NCBI GenBank assembly: GCA_900553855.1
Contig: USFG01000016.1
Location: 1-16,509 of the forward strand
Length of the DNA stretch: 16,509 nt
DNA from: an uncultured Mycoplasmatota bacterium
Lineage (GTDB): Bacteria; Bacillota_I; Bacilli_A; RF39; UBA660
Reading direction: 5' to 3'
Below, one piece after another: positions 6,285-13,766 of the stretch; position 1 is the stretch's first letter; every line of letters begins with the position of its first letter. A model generated the notes under the pieces. It was given only the letters and a program-made list of their open reading frames with translations, was not told the DNA's origin and searched no databases. Position numbers and translations under genes: made by a program.

Positions 6285-7310
6285 TTATTTAATATACATT
6301 GCGTCGCCAAATGAGAAAAAGCGATATTTTTCTTGGACTGCAATATTATAAGCATTTAAAATATTTTCTTTAGTTGATAATGCGGATACTAACATAATTA
6401 ATGTACTTTTTGGTAAATGAAAATTAGTTATTAAATGATCAATTGCTTTAAATTTGAAACCAGGATAAATAAAGATATTAGTTGACGAAACTTCAGGAGT
6501 AAATTTATCATGTCTGGATAAATTGGTTTCTAAAGTTCTAACACTGGTTGTACCAACAGCAATTATATCATGCCCACTTTCTTTAACTTTATTTAAAGTA
6601 TCAGCAGCTTCTTTGCTAATAACATAATGTTCAGTATGCATAACATGTTTAGTTACATCTTCTACGTTAACTGGTCTAAATGTACCAAGTCCAACATGAA
6701 GTGTTATCCTTACAATATGTACTCCTTTATCCTCTATTTGTTTTAATAACTCAGGGGTAAAATGAAGTCCGGCAGTTGGTGCAGCTGCTGAGCCATAATC
6801 TTTAGCATAAACTGTTTGATATCTGCTTTGATTTTCTAGTTTTTCGTGAATGTATGGTGGAAGAGGCATTGTTCCTAATTTTTCTAATAATTCAAGTAAA
6901 ATTCCTTCATATATTAATTTAACAAGAGTTATACCTTCTTCTTTAATTTCTAATACTTCTGCTTTTAATAACCCATCTCCAAATGAGATAATGGTTCCTT
7001 CTTTTAATCTTTTTTGGGGTTTAGCTAAACATTCCCAAACGTCTAATCCATGATCATTTAAAAGTAATAATTCAATTACGGCACCAGTTTCTTCTTTGAT
7101 GCCAATAATTCTTGCTGGTATTACCTTAGAATCATTAATAACTAAAGCATCTCCTGGATTTAAATAATCAATTATATTATAAAAATGTTTATGCTCTATT
7201 TCTCCTGTTTTTTTATCCATAACCATCAATCTTGATGATGAACGATCTTTAAGGGGAGTTTGAGCTATAAGTTCTTCTGGTAAATCATAATCAAAATCAT
7301 CTGTTTTCAT
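6285..7310 (-). CDS. queA: S-adenosylmethionine:tRNA ribosyltransferase-isomerase QueA
   Basis: QueA transfers and isomerises the ribosyl part of SAM onto preQ1 in the anticodon of GUN tRNAs, giving epoxyqueuosine. It has 341 residues, a normal length. Motifs seen: N-terminal FDYDLPEELIAQTP (6-19), SRLMV, PLPPYI (149-154), AAAPTAGLHFT (175-185), HVGLGTF (205-211), VGTTSVRTLE (252-261), TNFHLPKSTLIMLVSA (295-310) and FFSFGDAM (331-338), so it looks fully functional. No tgt is in the window. In many Firmicutes queA directly follows ruvB; here five membrane-protein genes, a small ORF and three folate-linked genes lie between them. It starts 4 nt after the DHFR stop. Confidence 0.97.
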   Translation of the reverse strand: MKTDDFDYDLPEELIAQTPLKDRSSSRLMVMDKKTGEIEHKHFYNIIDYLNPGDALVINDSKVIPARIIGIKEETGAVIELLLLNDHGLDVWECLAKPQKRLKEGTIISFGDGLLKAEVLEIKEEGITLVKLIYEGILLELLEKLGTMPLPPYIHEKLENQSRYQTVYAKDYGSAAAPTAGLHFTPELLKQIEDKGVHIVRITLHVGLGTFRPVNVEDVTKHVMHTEHYVISKEAADTLNKVKESGHDIIAVGTTSVRTLETNLSRHDKFTPEVSSTNIFIYPGFKFKAIDHLITNFHLPKSTLIMLVSALSTKENILNAYNIAVQEKYRFFSFGDAMYIK

Positions 7311-7314
7311 TTTT

Positions 7315-7794
7315 TTACACCTTTTTTCTATATAAACACATTTGATATTTTATACCTTTTTCTTCATTTGTTGCAAGTATTTCTTTATTAAAATTATTTT
7401 TATCAAAATTAGGAAAATAAACATCAGCTAAAGACTCGGCATCTATTTCGGTCAAATAAATATTCTCTACATACGGTAAAAATTCTTCATATATTTTAGC
7501 ACCACCAATTATAAAGATATCTTCTTCACTATTTTCAATATAAGTTATTGCATCTTTAATTGAATTAATTATGGTTGCTCCACTTGCTTTATAATTTGGA
7601 TTACTAGTAATAATTATATTTTTACGATTAGGTAATATATTTGGTAAGCTTTCAAAACATTTTCTTCCCATAATTACTGTTTTCCCGGTTGTTATTGTTT
7701 TAAAGAATTTCATATCACCTGATAAGTGCCATATTAAGTTATTATTTAGACCTAGTTCGTTATTTTTTCCGATAGCGGCTATAATTGATACCAT
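7315..7794 (-). CDS. folA: Dihydrofolate reductase
   Basis: NADPH-dependent reduction of dihydrofolate to tetrahydrofolate, regenerating the cofactor oxidised by thymidylate synthase. It has 159 residues, typical of chromosomal bacterial DHFR. Seen: SIIAAIGKNNELG (3-15), LIWHLSGDMKFFK (20-32) with W22 and catalytic acid D27, MGRKCFESLP (42-51), the nucleotide-binding IIGGAKIYEEF (95-105) and YFPNF (126-130). All key positions are present. ATG start, 2 nt after the thyA stop, so the two are certainly co-transcribed. The symbol dfrA is used in some Firmicutes. Confidence 0.96.
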   Translation of the reverse strand: MVSIIAAIGKNNELGLNNNLIWHLSGDMKFFKTITTGKTVIMGRKCFESLPNILPNRKNIIITSNPNYKASGATIINSIKDAITYIENSEEDIFIIGGAKIYEEFLPYVENIYLTEIDAESLADVYFPNFDKNNFNKEILATNEEKGIKYQMCLYRKKV

Positions 7795-7796
7795 AG

Positions 7797-8963
7797 TTAC
7801 TGAGCTACGGGCATTTTAATTTTGCCCATATGTTTATAATTAAGTATTTTGGATGTTTTCAATTCTTTTGAATTATCAAAATCTTTAAATTCTTGAATAT
7901 TTGAATCTAAATATAATTGTGGAACTGTATTATCTAGTATGATATCTATGATTTTTAATGTACTATCTAAAATATCATAATCAGGATCTTCTTCAGGCAT
8001 TTTGGCTATTTTTAATTGTAATTCTTTTTGTAGTTTTAAGAGATTTTCTATTCTATCATTTTTTAATTCTTCATATGTTTCATATCTTTTAATTTGAGTT
8101 TCTACCTGATTTATAAGATTTTTATAGATATGAGCATCAGTTATTACATATCTTAAGTTACCTGGAGTGTAGCCCGTAATTTGAGCAATCATATTTAAAA
8201 GAACGGCATATTGAGTTACATTAAATGGTAAACCAACCGCTGTATCACAACTTCTTTGATTAATAGTAACATTTAATTTGTTGTTAGTAACATCCCATAT
8301 GTTCTCAAATACACATGGTGGTAAAACTGCTTCTCGCATTACTTCAAGTTGAAATAAATTATTTACTTTTCTTCGATCATTAGGATTATTTCTTAATTTT
8401 GTAATTGTATTTTCCATCATTCCATAACGATTATTTACATAACCATATGCTTTTCCAATAGTTCCAGCTAGTTCTTTTCCATAGAATTTTGCGGCTATTA
8501 TATTTTTTCCTGGAATTAAGCTTTTTGCGGTTAAAACATTACCTGATTCATCAATTTTGGCTTTGAATTTGTGTCTATCCCCAAATGGATCATCTATGGG
8601 AACACTTAATGGGTCTTTAACTATAACTTCCTTTTTGGGATTATAAATTGATTTTGGATTTGGATCATAAATACGATAAATTCCATCGTCATCGATGCAC
8701 CATTCGTCCCAAATTTTTACTCCTCTATCGTGCAAATCTTGAATTTTATTAGAACCCATTTGCCATATCCAAAGTATTTCAATTATTGCACTTTTCCAGG
8801 CTACATATTTTGATTGCAATATTGGAAATTCATCTTGCATATCAAAGTTAAATTCATAATTTGGTATTTTTATGGTATTTATGCCAGTTCTATTTTCAAC
8901 TTCTACCCCTTCTGTTAATATTTTTTTACATAATTTTAGGTATTCTACATCCCATTTTGACAT
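7797..8963 (-). CDS. thyA: Thymidylate synthase, divergent long form
   Basis: Methylates dUMP to dTMP using methylene-THF. It has 388 residues, against about 264-316 for usual ThyA. Core motifs: ENRTG (23-27), IWDEW (84-88), GKAYGYVNNRYG (170-181), DRRKV (196-200), the active-site LPPC with C217, QRSCDTAVGLPFN (236-248) and DAHIY (276-280). Two insertions are visible. One of about 75 residues (roughly 92-168) precedes the GKAYG motif, and one of about 50 residues (roughly 297-346) follows the DAHIY region. The residue after the nucleophile is Val, not the usual His. The C-terminus reads KIKMPVAQ, one residue past the normal terminal hydrophobic residue. Still most likely an active ThyA; it is the only TS seen, and DHFR is adjacent. 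Confidence 0.9.
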   Translation of the reverse strand: MSKWDVEYLKLCKKILTEGVEVENRTGINTIKIPNYEFNFDMQDEFPILQSKYVAWKSAIIEILWIWQMGSNKIQDLHDRGVKIWDEWCIDDDGIYRIYDPNPKSIYNPKKEVIVKDPLSVPIDDPFGDRHKFKAKIDESGNVLTAKSLIPGKNIIAAKFYGKELAGTIGKAYGYVNNRYGMMENTITKLRNNPNDRRKVNNLFQLEVMREAVLPPCVFENIWDVTNNKLNVTINQRSCDTAVGLPFNVTQYAVLLNMIAQITGYTPGNLRYVITDAHIYKNLINQVETQIKRYETYEELKNDRIENLLKLQKELQLKIAKMPEEDPDYDILDSTLKIIDIILDNTVPQLYLDSNIQEFKDFDNSKELKTSKILNYKHMGKIKMPVAQ

Positions 8964-8965
8964 AC

Positions 8966-9925
8966 TTATCTCTCCTTCAATATTTTATTTATTTTTTTAC
9001 CTAGTAAATAGAAATCGTTTGGAGTATATCCTTTAAATGTCATATTACTAGTGTTTAAAATTATCCCTAAGTTATTCTCTTTAATTATAATATCATTTTT
9101 AAGAAGTAAATTAAAGGCATCTTTACACTTAATTTGATAATTTATTTCAGTATTTATAATTAATAAGTTATTATCTGTTCCTAGGCTTAATAAAGAAATG
9201 TTTTCTTCTTCTAATGATTTTTGTAATTCTTTTGTATTAATTAAACAGTTATTTATAAGTTCTTTATATTCATCTGTTGTTACATTTAATAATGTATTTA
9301 GTGTGTTAATAGTACTGTTTATAGATAAGTCATAAGTTAATTCATTGGTGTTTGATAAAAGAATAGTTTCATTTGTTCCTTGTAATTGTTTATTTAAAGT
9401 GCAGATTATATAGTCAGCATATTCAAATGGTGATGGAACTTTGTTAGTTAAAATTAAACCGGATATATTTGATATATCAACAATTAGTTTAGCACTTATT
9501 AAGTTTGCTATTTCTTTTATTTTTTTATAATCGATAAATCTAGTATAGTATGTTGATCCAACGAAGATATATTCAGGATTTTCAGAAATAATTATTTTTT
9601 GTAATTCTTCATAGTCTATTAAACCTCTATCAGGAGATACTATATAATCGTCATTATTTGAATAATTTAGATAAAATATATTTTGGATTAGGAAATCATT
9701 TTCATTATAAATTTTAATGTATTTACACTTGAACAAACTATTAATGGTATATTTTAGTAAATCTTCAATATCTTGATATTGCTTGTTTTTGATATTTAGA
9801 TAGATATTTTGGTTTAAATCTTTTAAATTATCCTTAGTTAAATAAGCATTATCACAAGCTAAATCAACTACTTTCTCTTGGTATTTTTCGTATTCTTTTA
9901 ATAATTTACTTAATCTTCGATTCAA
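8966..9925 (-). CDS. Degenerate serine hydroxymethyltransferase-like (GlyA-like) protein
   Basis: This 319-residue protein is collinear with SHMT (about 410-420 residues) but shortened and eroded. Matching segments are GLIDYEELQKII (101-112), VDISNISGL (149-157; SHMT VDMAHIAGL), PSPFEYADYI (164-173), LNKQLQGTNE (177-186; SHMT T-H-K-T-L-R-G), GTDNNLLI (249-256; SHMT GGTDNHL) and GIILNTSNMTFKGYTPNDF (287-305; SHMT G-[IL]-R-[IL]-G-T-P-x-x-T-x-R-G-F). The PLP lysine (K179) and D150 remain. The His before it (now N178), the His of VDMAHIAG (N153), the carboxylate-binding Arg (I289) and the HLTHG loop are missing. Start is TTG with AAGGAG 9 nt upstream. It is 2 nt before thyA. Normal SHMT catalysis looks unlikely; a regulatory or scaffold role in dTMP synthesis is an inference. 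Confidence 0.7.
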   Translation of the reverse strand: MNRRLSKLLKEYEKYQEKVVDLACDNAYLTKDNLKDLNQNIYLNIKNKQYQDIEDLLKYTINSLFKCKYIKIYNENDFLIQNIFYLNYSNNDDYIVSPDRGLIDYEELQKIIISENPEYIFVGSTYYTRFIDYKKIKEIANLISAKLIVDISNISGLILTNKVPSPFEYADYIICTLNKQLQGTNETILLSNTNELTYDLSINSTINTLNTLLNVTTDEYKELINNCLINTKELQKSLEEENISLLSLGTDNNLLIINTEINYQIKCKDAFNLLLKNDIIIKENNLGIILNTSNMTFKGYTPNDFYLLGKKINKILKER

Positions 9926-9947
9926 TTTATTTCACTCCTTTTTTATA

Positions 9948-9987
9948 CAATAAAAACATATTATGTGTTTTATCACGTAATATGTTT
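9948..9987 (-). terminator. Intrinsic terminator ending the ruvAB/cassette transcript
   Basis: On the minus strand AAACATATTACGTG (9987-9974) pairs with CACATAATATGTTT (9967-9954) around a 6-nt loop, 14 pairs with one G-U, followed by TTTTATTG. The stem begins on the stop codon of the 41-aa ORF. It separates the ruvAB-cassette transcript from the thymidylate operon. Confidence 0.8.
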
Positions 9988-10111
9988 ATCTAATAATATT
10001 TTCTATCATTTGAGGGTAAATAACCAATTTATATATCATTATAATGAATAAAATTATATTAATCACTAAACTTATTTTTATAACTTTTTTATATATTTTT
10101 ATGTTATCCAT
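9986..10111 (-). CDS. 41-aa small membrane protein
   Basis: I do not recognise it. The ATG (10109-10111) overlaps the last codons of the upstream Cys-rich gene by 8 nt and has GGAGGA at a good distance, inside that gene. The product has a short Lys-rich N-terminus (MDNIKIYKKVIK), one hydrophobic segment of about 20 residues (about 13-32) and a short tail, predicted to cross the membrane once. It is the last gene of the cassette, with the terminator starting at its stop codon. The strong ribosome site, translational overlap and terminator position support it as real. Confidence 0.6.
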   Translation of the reverse strand: MDNIKIYKKVIKISLVINIILFIIMIYKLVIYPQMIENIIR

Positions 10112-10364
10112 TATTTTGTCCTCCGCTAGGATTATCATTACAAGGGCAATTTATTATTTCTTCTCCTAAGTTATCATCTATTCTATCATAATATTGGCAT
10201 GTTTGTACTCCATTTTCACATTCATTACAATTCACCTTTGTACTGCATTTAGTACTACCTTGAACATTGACTTTTACTTTATAAATGAATGCAAAATAGA
10301 AAAATATTGGTGTGATTAATAAATTAATAATCATAACTGTAAGATATTTTTTCTCTTTATTCAT
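10104..10364 (-). CDS. Small membrane protein with Cys-rich ectodomain, copy 3
   Basis: This 86-residue protein belongs to a local family with 11037-11288 and 11944-12174. An N-terminal MNKEKKYL, then one membrane segment (about 9-28), then a Cys-rich outer part. Conserved signature: C, six residues later C-x-x-C-E-N-G, then C-x-Y, and a final C-P-C. It has six cysteines, all matched in the other copies. This copy has a longer Gly/Asn-rich tail ending in QNNG. Its ribosome site is weak (AAAGAAAG), unlike AAGGAG before copy 2. It starts 18 nt after the second ectodomain gene. The cysteines could form disulfides or bind metal. No known family is recognised. Confidence 0.75.
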   Translation of the reverse strand: MNKEKKYLTVMIINLLITPIFFYFAFIYKVKVNVQGSTKCSTKVNCNECENGVQTCQYYDRIDDNLGEEIINCPCNDNPSGGQNNG

Positions 10365-10382
10365 AATTATATTTCTTTCTTT

Positions 10383-11036
10383 TTAATAAATTATTCCGCC
10401 CCACTCAACTGCTGCAAATCCTTTTCTTTCAAAATTTGGTAGTTCTTGTTCTTTTATTTCTATTTTATGATTTATTTTTTTTACATGCATTCTAATTCTT
10501 AATAAACTATCTGGTTTAGGATTTATAATTAATTCGTTTTCTTTTTGTAAACTTTCGGTTGTTTCAAAATACACTAATGATTTTTGATTTTGTTCTAATA
10601 TTGGTAACCAATACATTATAAATTCATTTCTTTCTTTATCATTTAGTCCAAGTATACTTAATTTTTCTTCTAAAAAATCAATCGCATTATCTTTTTCTAC
10701 ATAGAATCCTTCGTTAAAATTAAATTTATTTGTGCTTAGTTCTTCCCAATATAATGCATAGTAATATTTACCATTTTGATCATACATATCTCCACTTGGT
10801 AATACTTTTACGTTCCATGAATCTACATATTTTGGATAAGTTGTTATAAGTAGTTCTGGTTTTGCAAATTTTACTTCAACATTCATTTCAGTTTCTGGGT
10901 ATAAATATAGTACTGGTTTTAAGATGGTATTTTTAATACGTGGAGCAATTGCAAAATGGAAAAAGATAAGAAAACAATCAATAAGTAAGCATGTAATTAT
11001 AATTTTTTTATATTTATATGGAGTTTTATTTTTCAT
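10383..11036 (-). CDS. Membrane-anchored aromatic-rich ectodomain protein, copy 2
   Basis: A 217-residue protein with a Lys-rich start, one membrane segment (about 11-31) and a large extracytoplasmic domain beginning at KPVLYLYPE (40-48). Further features are LPSGDMYDQNGKYYYALYWEE, a helical stretch around EKLSILGLNDKERNEF, and a terminal FERKGFAAVEWGGIIY. Proteins with K-P-V-[IL]-Y-L-Y-P near the membrane and a terminal V-E-W-G-G occur in many secreted Firmicutes proteins of unknown function, as far as I recall; I give no family number. Its ectodomain differs at only 12 of 178 residues from copy 1 (11299-11940), while the anchors differ strongly. The ATG directly follows the TAG of the preceding Cys-rich gene, so translation is probably coupled. 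Confidence 0.78.
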   Translation of the reverse strand: MKNKTPYKYKKIIITCLLIDCFLIFFHFAIAPRIKNTILKPVLYLYPETEMNVEVKFAKPELLITTYPKYVDSWNVKVLPSGDMYDQNGKYYYALYWEELSTNKFNFNEGFYVEKDNAIDFLEEKLSILGLNDKERNEFIMYWLPILEQNQKSLVYFETTESLQKENELIINPKPDSLLRIRMHVKKINHKIEIKEQELPNFERKGFAAVEWGGIIY

Positions 11037-11288
11037 CTAATTATCATCCTCGTCACATGGGCATTGTAATCCACTTATTTGTTCTCCGTTTTCATTCATA
11101 TAACTGCAAACTGTTTTTCCATTCTCACAAGTTGAACAATTAAATTTATTTACACACAATGAGGTTCCTCCATGATGATGCGAATTAAAAATTTGTAAAT
11201 CAAAAATTAAAATATATAATCCAAATATTGTAGTTATTATTATATTTATAATTGCAAAAACTTTTAACAAATTACTTTTATCTTTCAT
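11037..11288 (-). CDS. Small membrane protein with Cys-rich ectodomain, copy 2
   Basis: An 83-residue product of the same family as 10104-10364 and 11944-12174. The N-terminus is MKDKSNLLKVFAIINI, with a membrane segment at about 8-29, then a linker with HHHGG and the shared signature CVNKFNCSTCENG with later C-S-Y, GEQISGLQCPC and an acidic tail. The block KFNCSTCENG is identical in copy 1. A good AAGGAG site lies upstream. It sits between the two ectodomain genes, with its stop codon touching the start of the next. The His cluster is unique to this copy and might bind metal, but that is inference. Confidence 0.78.
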   Translation of the reverse strand: MKDKSNLLKVFAIINIIITTIFGLYILIFDLQIFNSHHHGGTSLCVNKFNCSTCENGKTVCSYMNENGEQISGLQCPCDEDDN

Positions 11289-11298
11289 TTTAGACTCC

Positions 11299-11940
11299 TT
11301 AATAAATTATTCCGCCCCACTCAACTGCTGTAAATCCTTTTCTTTCAAAGTGTGATAGTTCTTGTTCTTTTATTTCTGTTTTATGATTTACTTTTTTTAC
11401 ATGCATTCTAATTCTTAATAAACTATCTGGTTTTGGATTTATAATTAATTCATTTTCTTTTTGTAAACTTTCGGTTGTTTCAAAATACACTAATGATTTT
11501 TGATTTTGTTCTAATATTGGTAACCAATACATTATAAATTCATTTCTTTCTTTATCATTTAATCCAAGTATACTTAGTTTTTCTTCTAAAAATTCAATCG
11601 CATTATCTTTTTCTACATAAAATCCTTCGTTAAAATTATATTTATTTGTAATTATTTCTTCCCAATATAATGCATAGTAATATTTACCATTTTGGTCATA
11701 CATATCTCCACTTGGTAATACTTTTACGTTCCATGAATCTACATATTTTGGATAGGTAGTTGTAAGCAGTTCTGGTTTTGAAAATTTTACTTCAACATTT
11801 GTTTCAGTTTCTGGGTATAAATATAATACTGGTTTTCTTTTAATATTAGTATAAACTAATCCCATTAATAGAAAAATTATATCTGCAAAAATACATATCG
11901 TTATAATATCTTTATATTTTTTTGTTTTATTATTTTTCAT
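11299..11940 (-). CDS. Membrane-anchored aromatic-rich ectodomain protein, copy 1
   Basis: A 213-residue product nearly identical to 10383-11036 from residue 36 (KPVLYLYPE) to the end (AVEWGGIIY), but with its own N-terminal anchor: MKNNKTKKYK, then a membrane segment at about 11-31. No signal peptidase site is evident, so it is probably held in the membrane with the bulk outside. No catalytic motif is recognised; the domain is rich in Tyr, Trp, Lys and Glu. It starts 3 nt after a Cys-rich membrane gene and 10 nt before the next one. The repeated pairing suggests that the two protein types act together at the cell surface. Function unknown. Confidence 0.78.
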   Translation of the reverse strand: MKNNKTKKYKDIITICIFADIIFLLMGLVYTNIKRKPVLYLYPETETNVEVKFSKPELLTTTYPKYVDSWNVKVLPSGDMYDQNGKYYYALYWEEIITNKYNFNEGFYVEKDNAIEFLEEKLSILGLNDKERNEFIMYWLPILEQNQKSLVYFETTESLQKENELIINPKPDSLLRIRMHVKKVNHKTEIKEQELSHFERKGFTAVEWGGIIY

Positions 11941-11943
11941 ATT

Positions 11944-12174
11944 TTACTCCTCACAGGTACATTTTAAACCTTCAATTATTTCTCCACTTTCATCTACATA
12001 TTTACAATAATGGTATCCATTTTCACAAGTTGAGCAATTAAATTTATTTGCACAAGGACTTTGTGGGGTTATACATCCCTTATTAGACATTTTCGAAAAT
12101 GTTCTAATGCCTATTATCAAAGTTATAATAATATTGATAATCATAAATATTAAATATTTCTTTTCTTCATTCAT
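11944..12174 (-). CDS. Small membrane protein with Cys-rich ectodomain, copy 1
   Basis: A 76-residue protein. N-terminus MNEEKKYLIFMIIN is very like copy 3 (MNKEKKYLTVMIIN), followed by one membrane segment (about 8-26) and an outer part with GCITPQSPCANKFNCSTCENG, C-K-Y and KCTCEE. It shares the six aligned cysteines of the other copies and has one more, at GC. It begins 9 nt after the ruvB stop with no promoter or terminator visible between, so it is likely read from the ruvAB promoter. It heads the cassette of five alternating genes. Confidence 0.78.
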   Translation of the reverse strand: MNEEKKYLIFMIINIIITLIIGIRTFSKMSNKGCITPQSPCANKFNCSTCENGYHYCKYVDESGEIIEGLKCTCEE

Positions 12175-12183
12175 TTTTTACTC

Positions 12184-13185
12184 CTAATTCATTTCATTTA
12201 AATTATTTAAATGTTCATAACTTTTTTCAGTTACTACTCTTCCTCTTGGAGTTCTTTTTATAAATCCTTCTTGCATTAAGTAAGGCTCTACGACATCTTC
12301 AATGGTTGATTGTTCTTCACCTATGGCACTAGATATTGTTTCAACGCCAACTGGGCCTCCGTTAAATTTATTGATTATAGCATCTAGGTATTCAATATCA
12401 ATAGCATCTAGTCCGTATTTATCTACTTTTAATCTTTGAAGTGATGTTCTAGTCGTATCAAGAGTTATTAAACTTTCTCCTTTAACACAGGCAAAATCTC
12501 TTACTCTTTTAAATAAACGATTGGCAATACGTGGAGTTTTACGGCTTCTTCTAGCAAGTTCTAAAGCGGCATCATCCTCAATATCCATGTTTAATACTCT
12601 ACTAGTACGTTTAATAATATTTTTTAGTTCTTCTTCAGTATAATAATTTAATTTAGATACAATTCCAAAACGATCTCTTAATGGTGCTGAAATATCTCCT
12701 GCTCTTGTTGTTGCTCCAACTAAAGTAAATGGAGGTAAATCAATTTTAATACTTCTAGTTGAACCTTCCTGTCCAACAACAATATCTAGTTCAAAATCTT
12801 CCATAGCTGAATATAATATTTCTTCAATAAATTTAGGAATACGATGAATTTCATCGATAAATAGAACATCTCCTGGCTCTAGATTAGATAGTACTGCAGC
12901 TAAATCGCCACTTTTTTCTAAAGCAGGACCTGTTGTTGTTTTGATATTAGTTCCTAATTCATTAGCGATAATATGAGCAAGGGTAGTTTTACCTAGTCCT
13001 GGAGGACCATATAATAAAACATGATCTAATGATTCTTTTCTTAGTTTGGCTGCTTCAATAAAGACACGCATGTTTTCTTTAACTTCAGTTTGCCCAACGT
13101 ATTCATTTAAAGACTGTGGTCTAATGTTATCATCAAATGTATCTTCTTGTAATTCTTCTCCAGTTATAATTCTTTCTTTTTCCAC
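12184..13185 (-). CDS. ruvB: Holliday junction branch migration helicase RuvB
   Basis: RuvB is the hexameric AAA+ motor that drives Holliday junction migration with RuvA. It has 333 residues, full length. Walker A GPPGLGKTT (60-68), Walker B LFIDEIHR (107-114), sensor-1 GATTRAG (156-162), the arginine finger in PLRDRFG (167-173), and the C-terminal winged-helix end with RTPRGRVV are all present. ruvA precedes it by 10 nt. A Cys-rich membrane gene follows 9 nt later, an unusual neighbour. A ruvC gene is not seen, as expected for Firmicutes, which use RecU. Confidence 0.98.
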   Translation of the reverse strand: MEKERIITGEELQEDTFDDNIRPQSLNEYVGQTEVKENMRVFIEAAKLRKESLDHVLLYGPPGLGKTTLAHIIANELGTNIKTTTGPALEKSGDLAAVLSNLEPGDVLFIDEIHRIPKFIEEILYSAMEDFELDIVVGQEGSTRSIKIDLPPFTLVGATTRAGDISAPLRDRFGIVSKLNYYTEEELKNIIKRTSRVLNMDIEDDAALELARRSRKTPRIANRLFKRVRDFACVKGESLITLDTTRTSLQRLKVDKYGLDAIDIEYLDAIINKFNGGPVGVETISSAIGEEQSTIEDVVEPYLMQEGFIKRTPRGRVVTEKSYEHLNNLNEMN

Positions 13186-13195
13186 TTAATCCTCC

Positions 13196-13744
13196 TTATT
13201 TTAACATTAATTTTAATGCTTCTTTTATTTGTTCTTCTAATTTTAATTCTTTATTTATTTTAGGTAAAATATGTTTAATGTCAGCACTCTTATATCCTAA
13301 GCTTTCTAAAACTTCTACTAATTCATCGTCTTCAGTTTTCTCAATTGTAATATTTCCTAATTTGCCTTTTAAATCTAAAATCATTTGACGAGCAAGTTTT
13401 TCTCCTACTTTAGGAAATTTCTTTAAATATAGGATATTTTCTCTTTCAATTGCATCACTTATTCCAGAAATACTTCCAGTTGCAAGCATTGGTAATGCGG
13501 TTTTAGGGCCTAATCCCTTTACGCTAGTTAACTTTAAAAATAAGGCTTTTTCTTCTAATGATTTAAATCCATATAATGTATTTTCATTTTCACTTATAAA
13601 CGTATAAGTGTATATTGTATAATCTTTATCTATTTCATAACTATAGGGATTAGCTACATATATAATATAACCAATTCCATTATTATCAATAATTACGTAA
13701 TTACTTTCTATTATTTTTATTGTTCCTTTTATATAACCAAACAT
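13196..13744 (-). CDS. ruvA: Holliday junction DNA-binding protein RuvA
   Basis: RuvA tetramers bind four-way junctions and load RuvB. The start is placed at the second in-frame ATG (13742-13744): the protein then begins MFGYIKGTI like other RuvA, and a perfect AAGGAGG (13753-13759) lies 8 nt upstream. The longer frame from 13768 would put that ribosome site inside the gene. The result is 182 residues. Domain I is the OB fold (about 1-62), domain II has helix-hairpin-helix motifs (TSVKGLGPKTALPML; FPKVGEKLARQMI), and a short flexible linker leads to domain III, which contacts RuvB. Intact. Confidence 0.95.
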   Translation of the reverse strand: MFGYIKGTIKIIESNYVIIDNNGIGYIIYVANPYSYEIDKDYTIYTYTFISENENTLYGFKSLEEKALFLKLTSVKGLGPKTALPMLATGSISGISDAIERENILYLKKFPKVGEKLARQMILDLKGKLGNITIEKTEDDELVEVLESLGYKSADIKHILPKINKELKLEEQIKEALKLMLK

Positions 13745-13766
13745 ATTATTATCCTCCTTATGTCTC

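Larger units (their letters stand above)
10383..11835. repeat. Tandem near-identical duplication of the ectodomain coding sequence
   Basis: The segments 10383-10919 and 11299-11835 are each 537 bp including the stop and encode 178-residue domains that differ at 12 positions. No gap is needed for the protein alignment. Flanking anchors and the intervening Cys-rich gene are much more diverged. The downstream flanks just after each stop also start alike, since both minus-strand segments enter the stop through AATTTATTAA. Confidence 0.85.

Noticed and set aside
9948..9987. Attenuator for the thymidylate operon
   Set aside because: The stem starts on the stop codon of the upstream 41-aa ORF, which fits a plain operon terminator; no alternative antiterminator pairing was found by eye.
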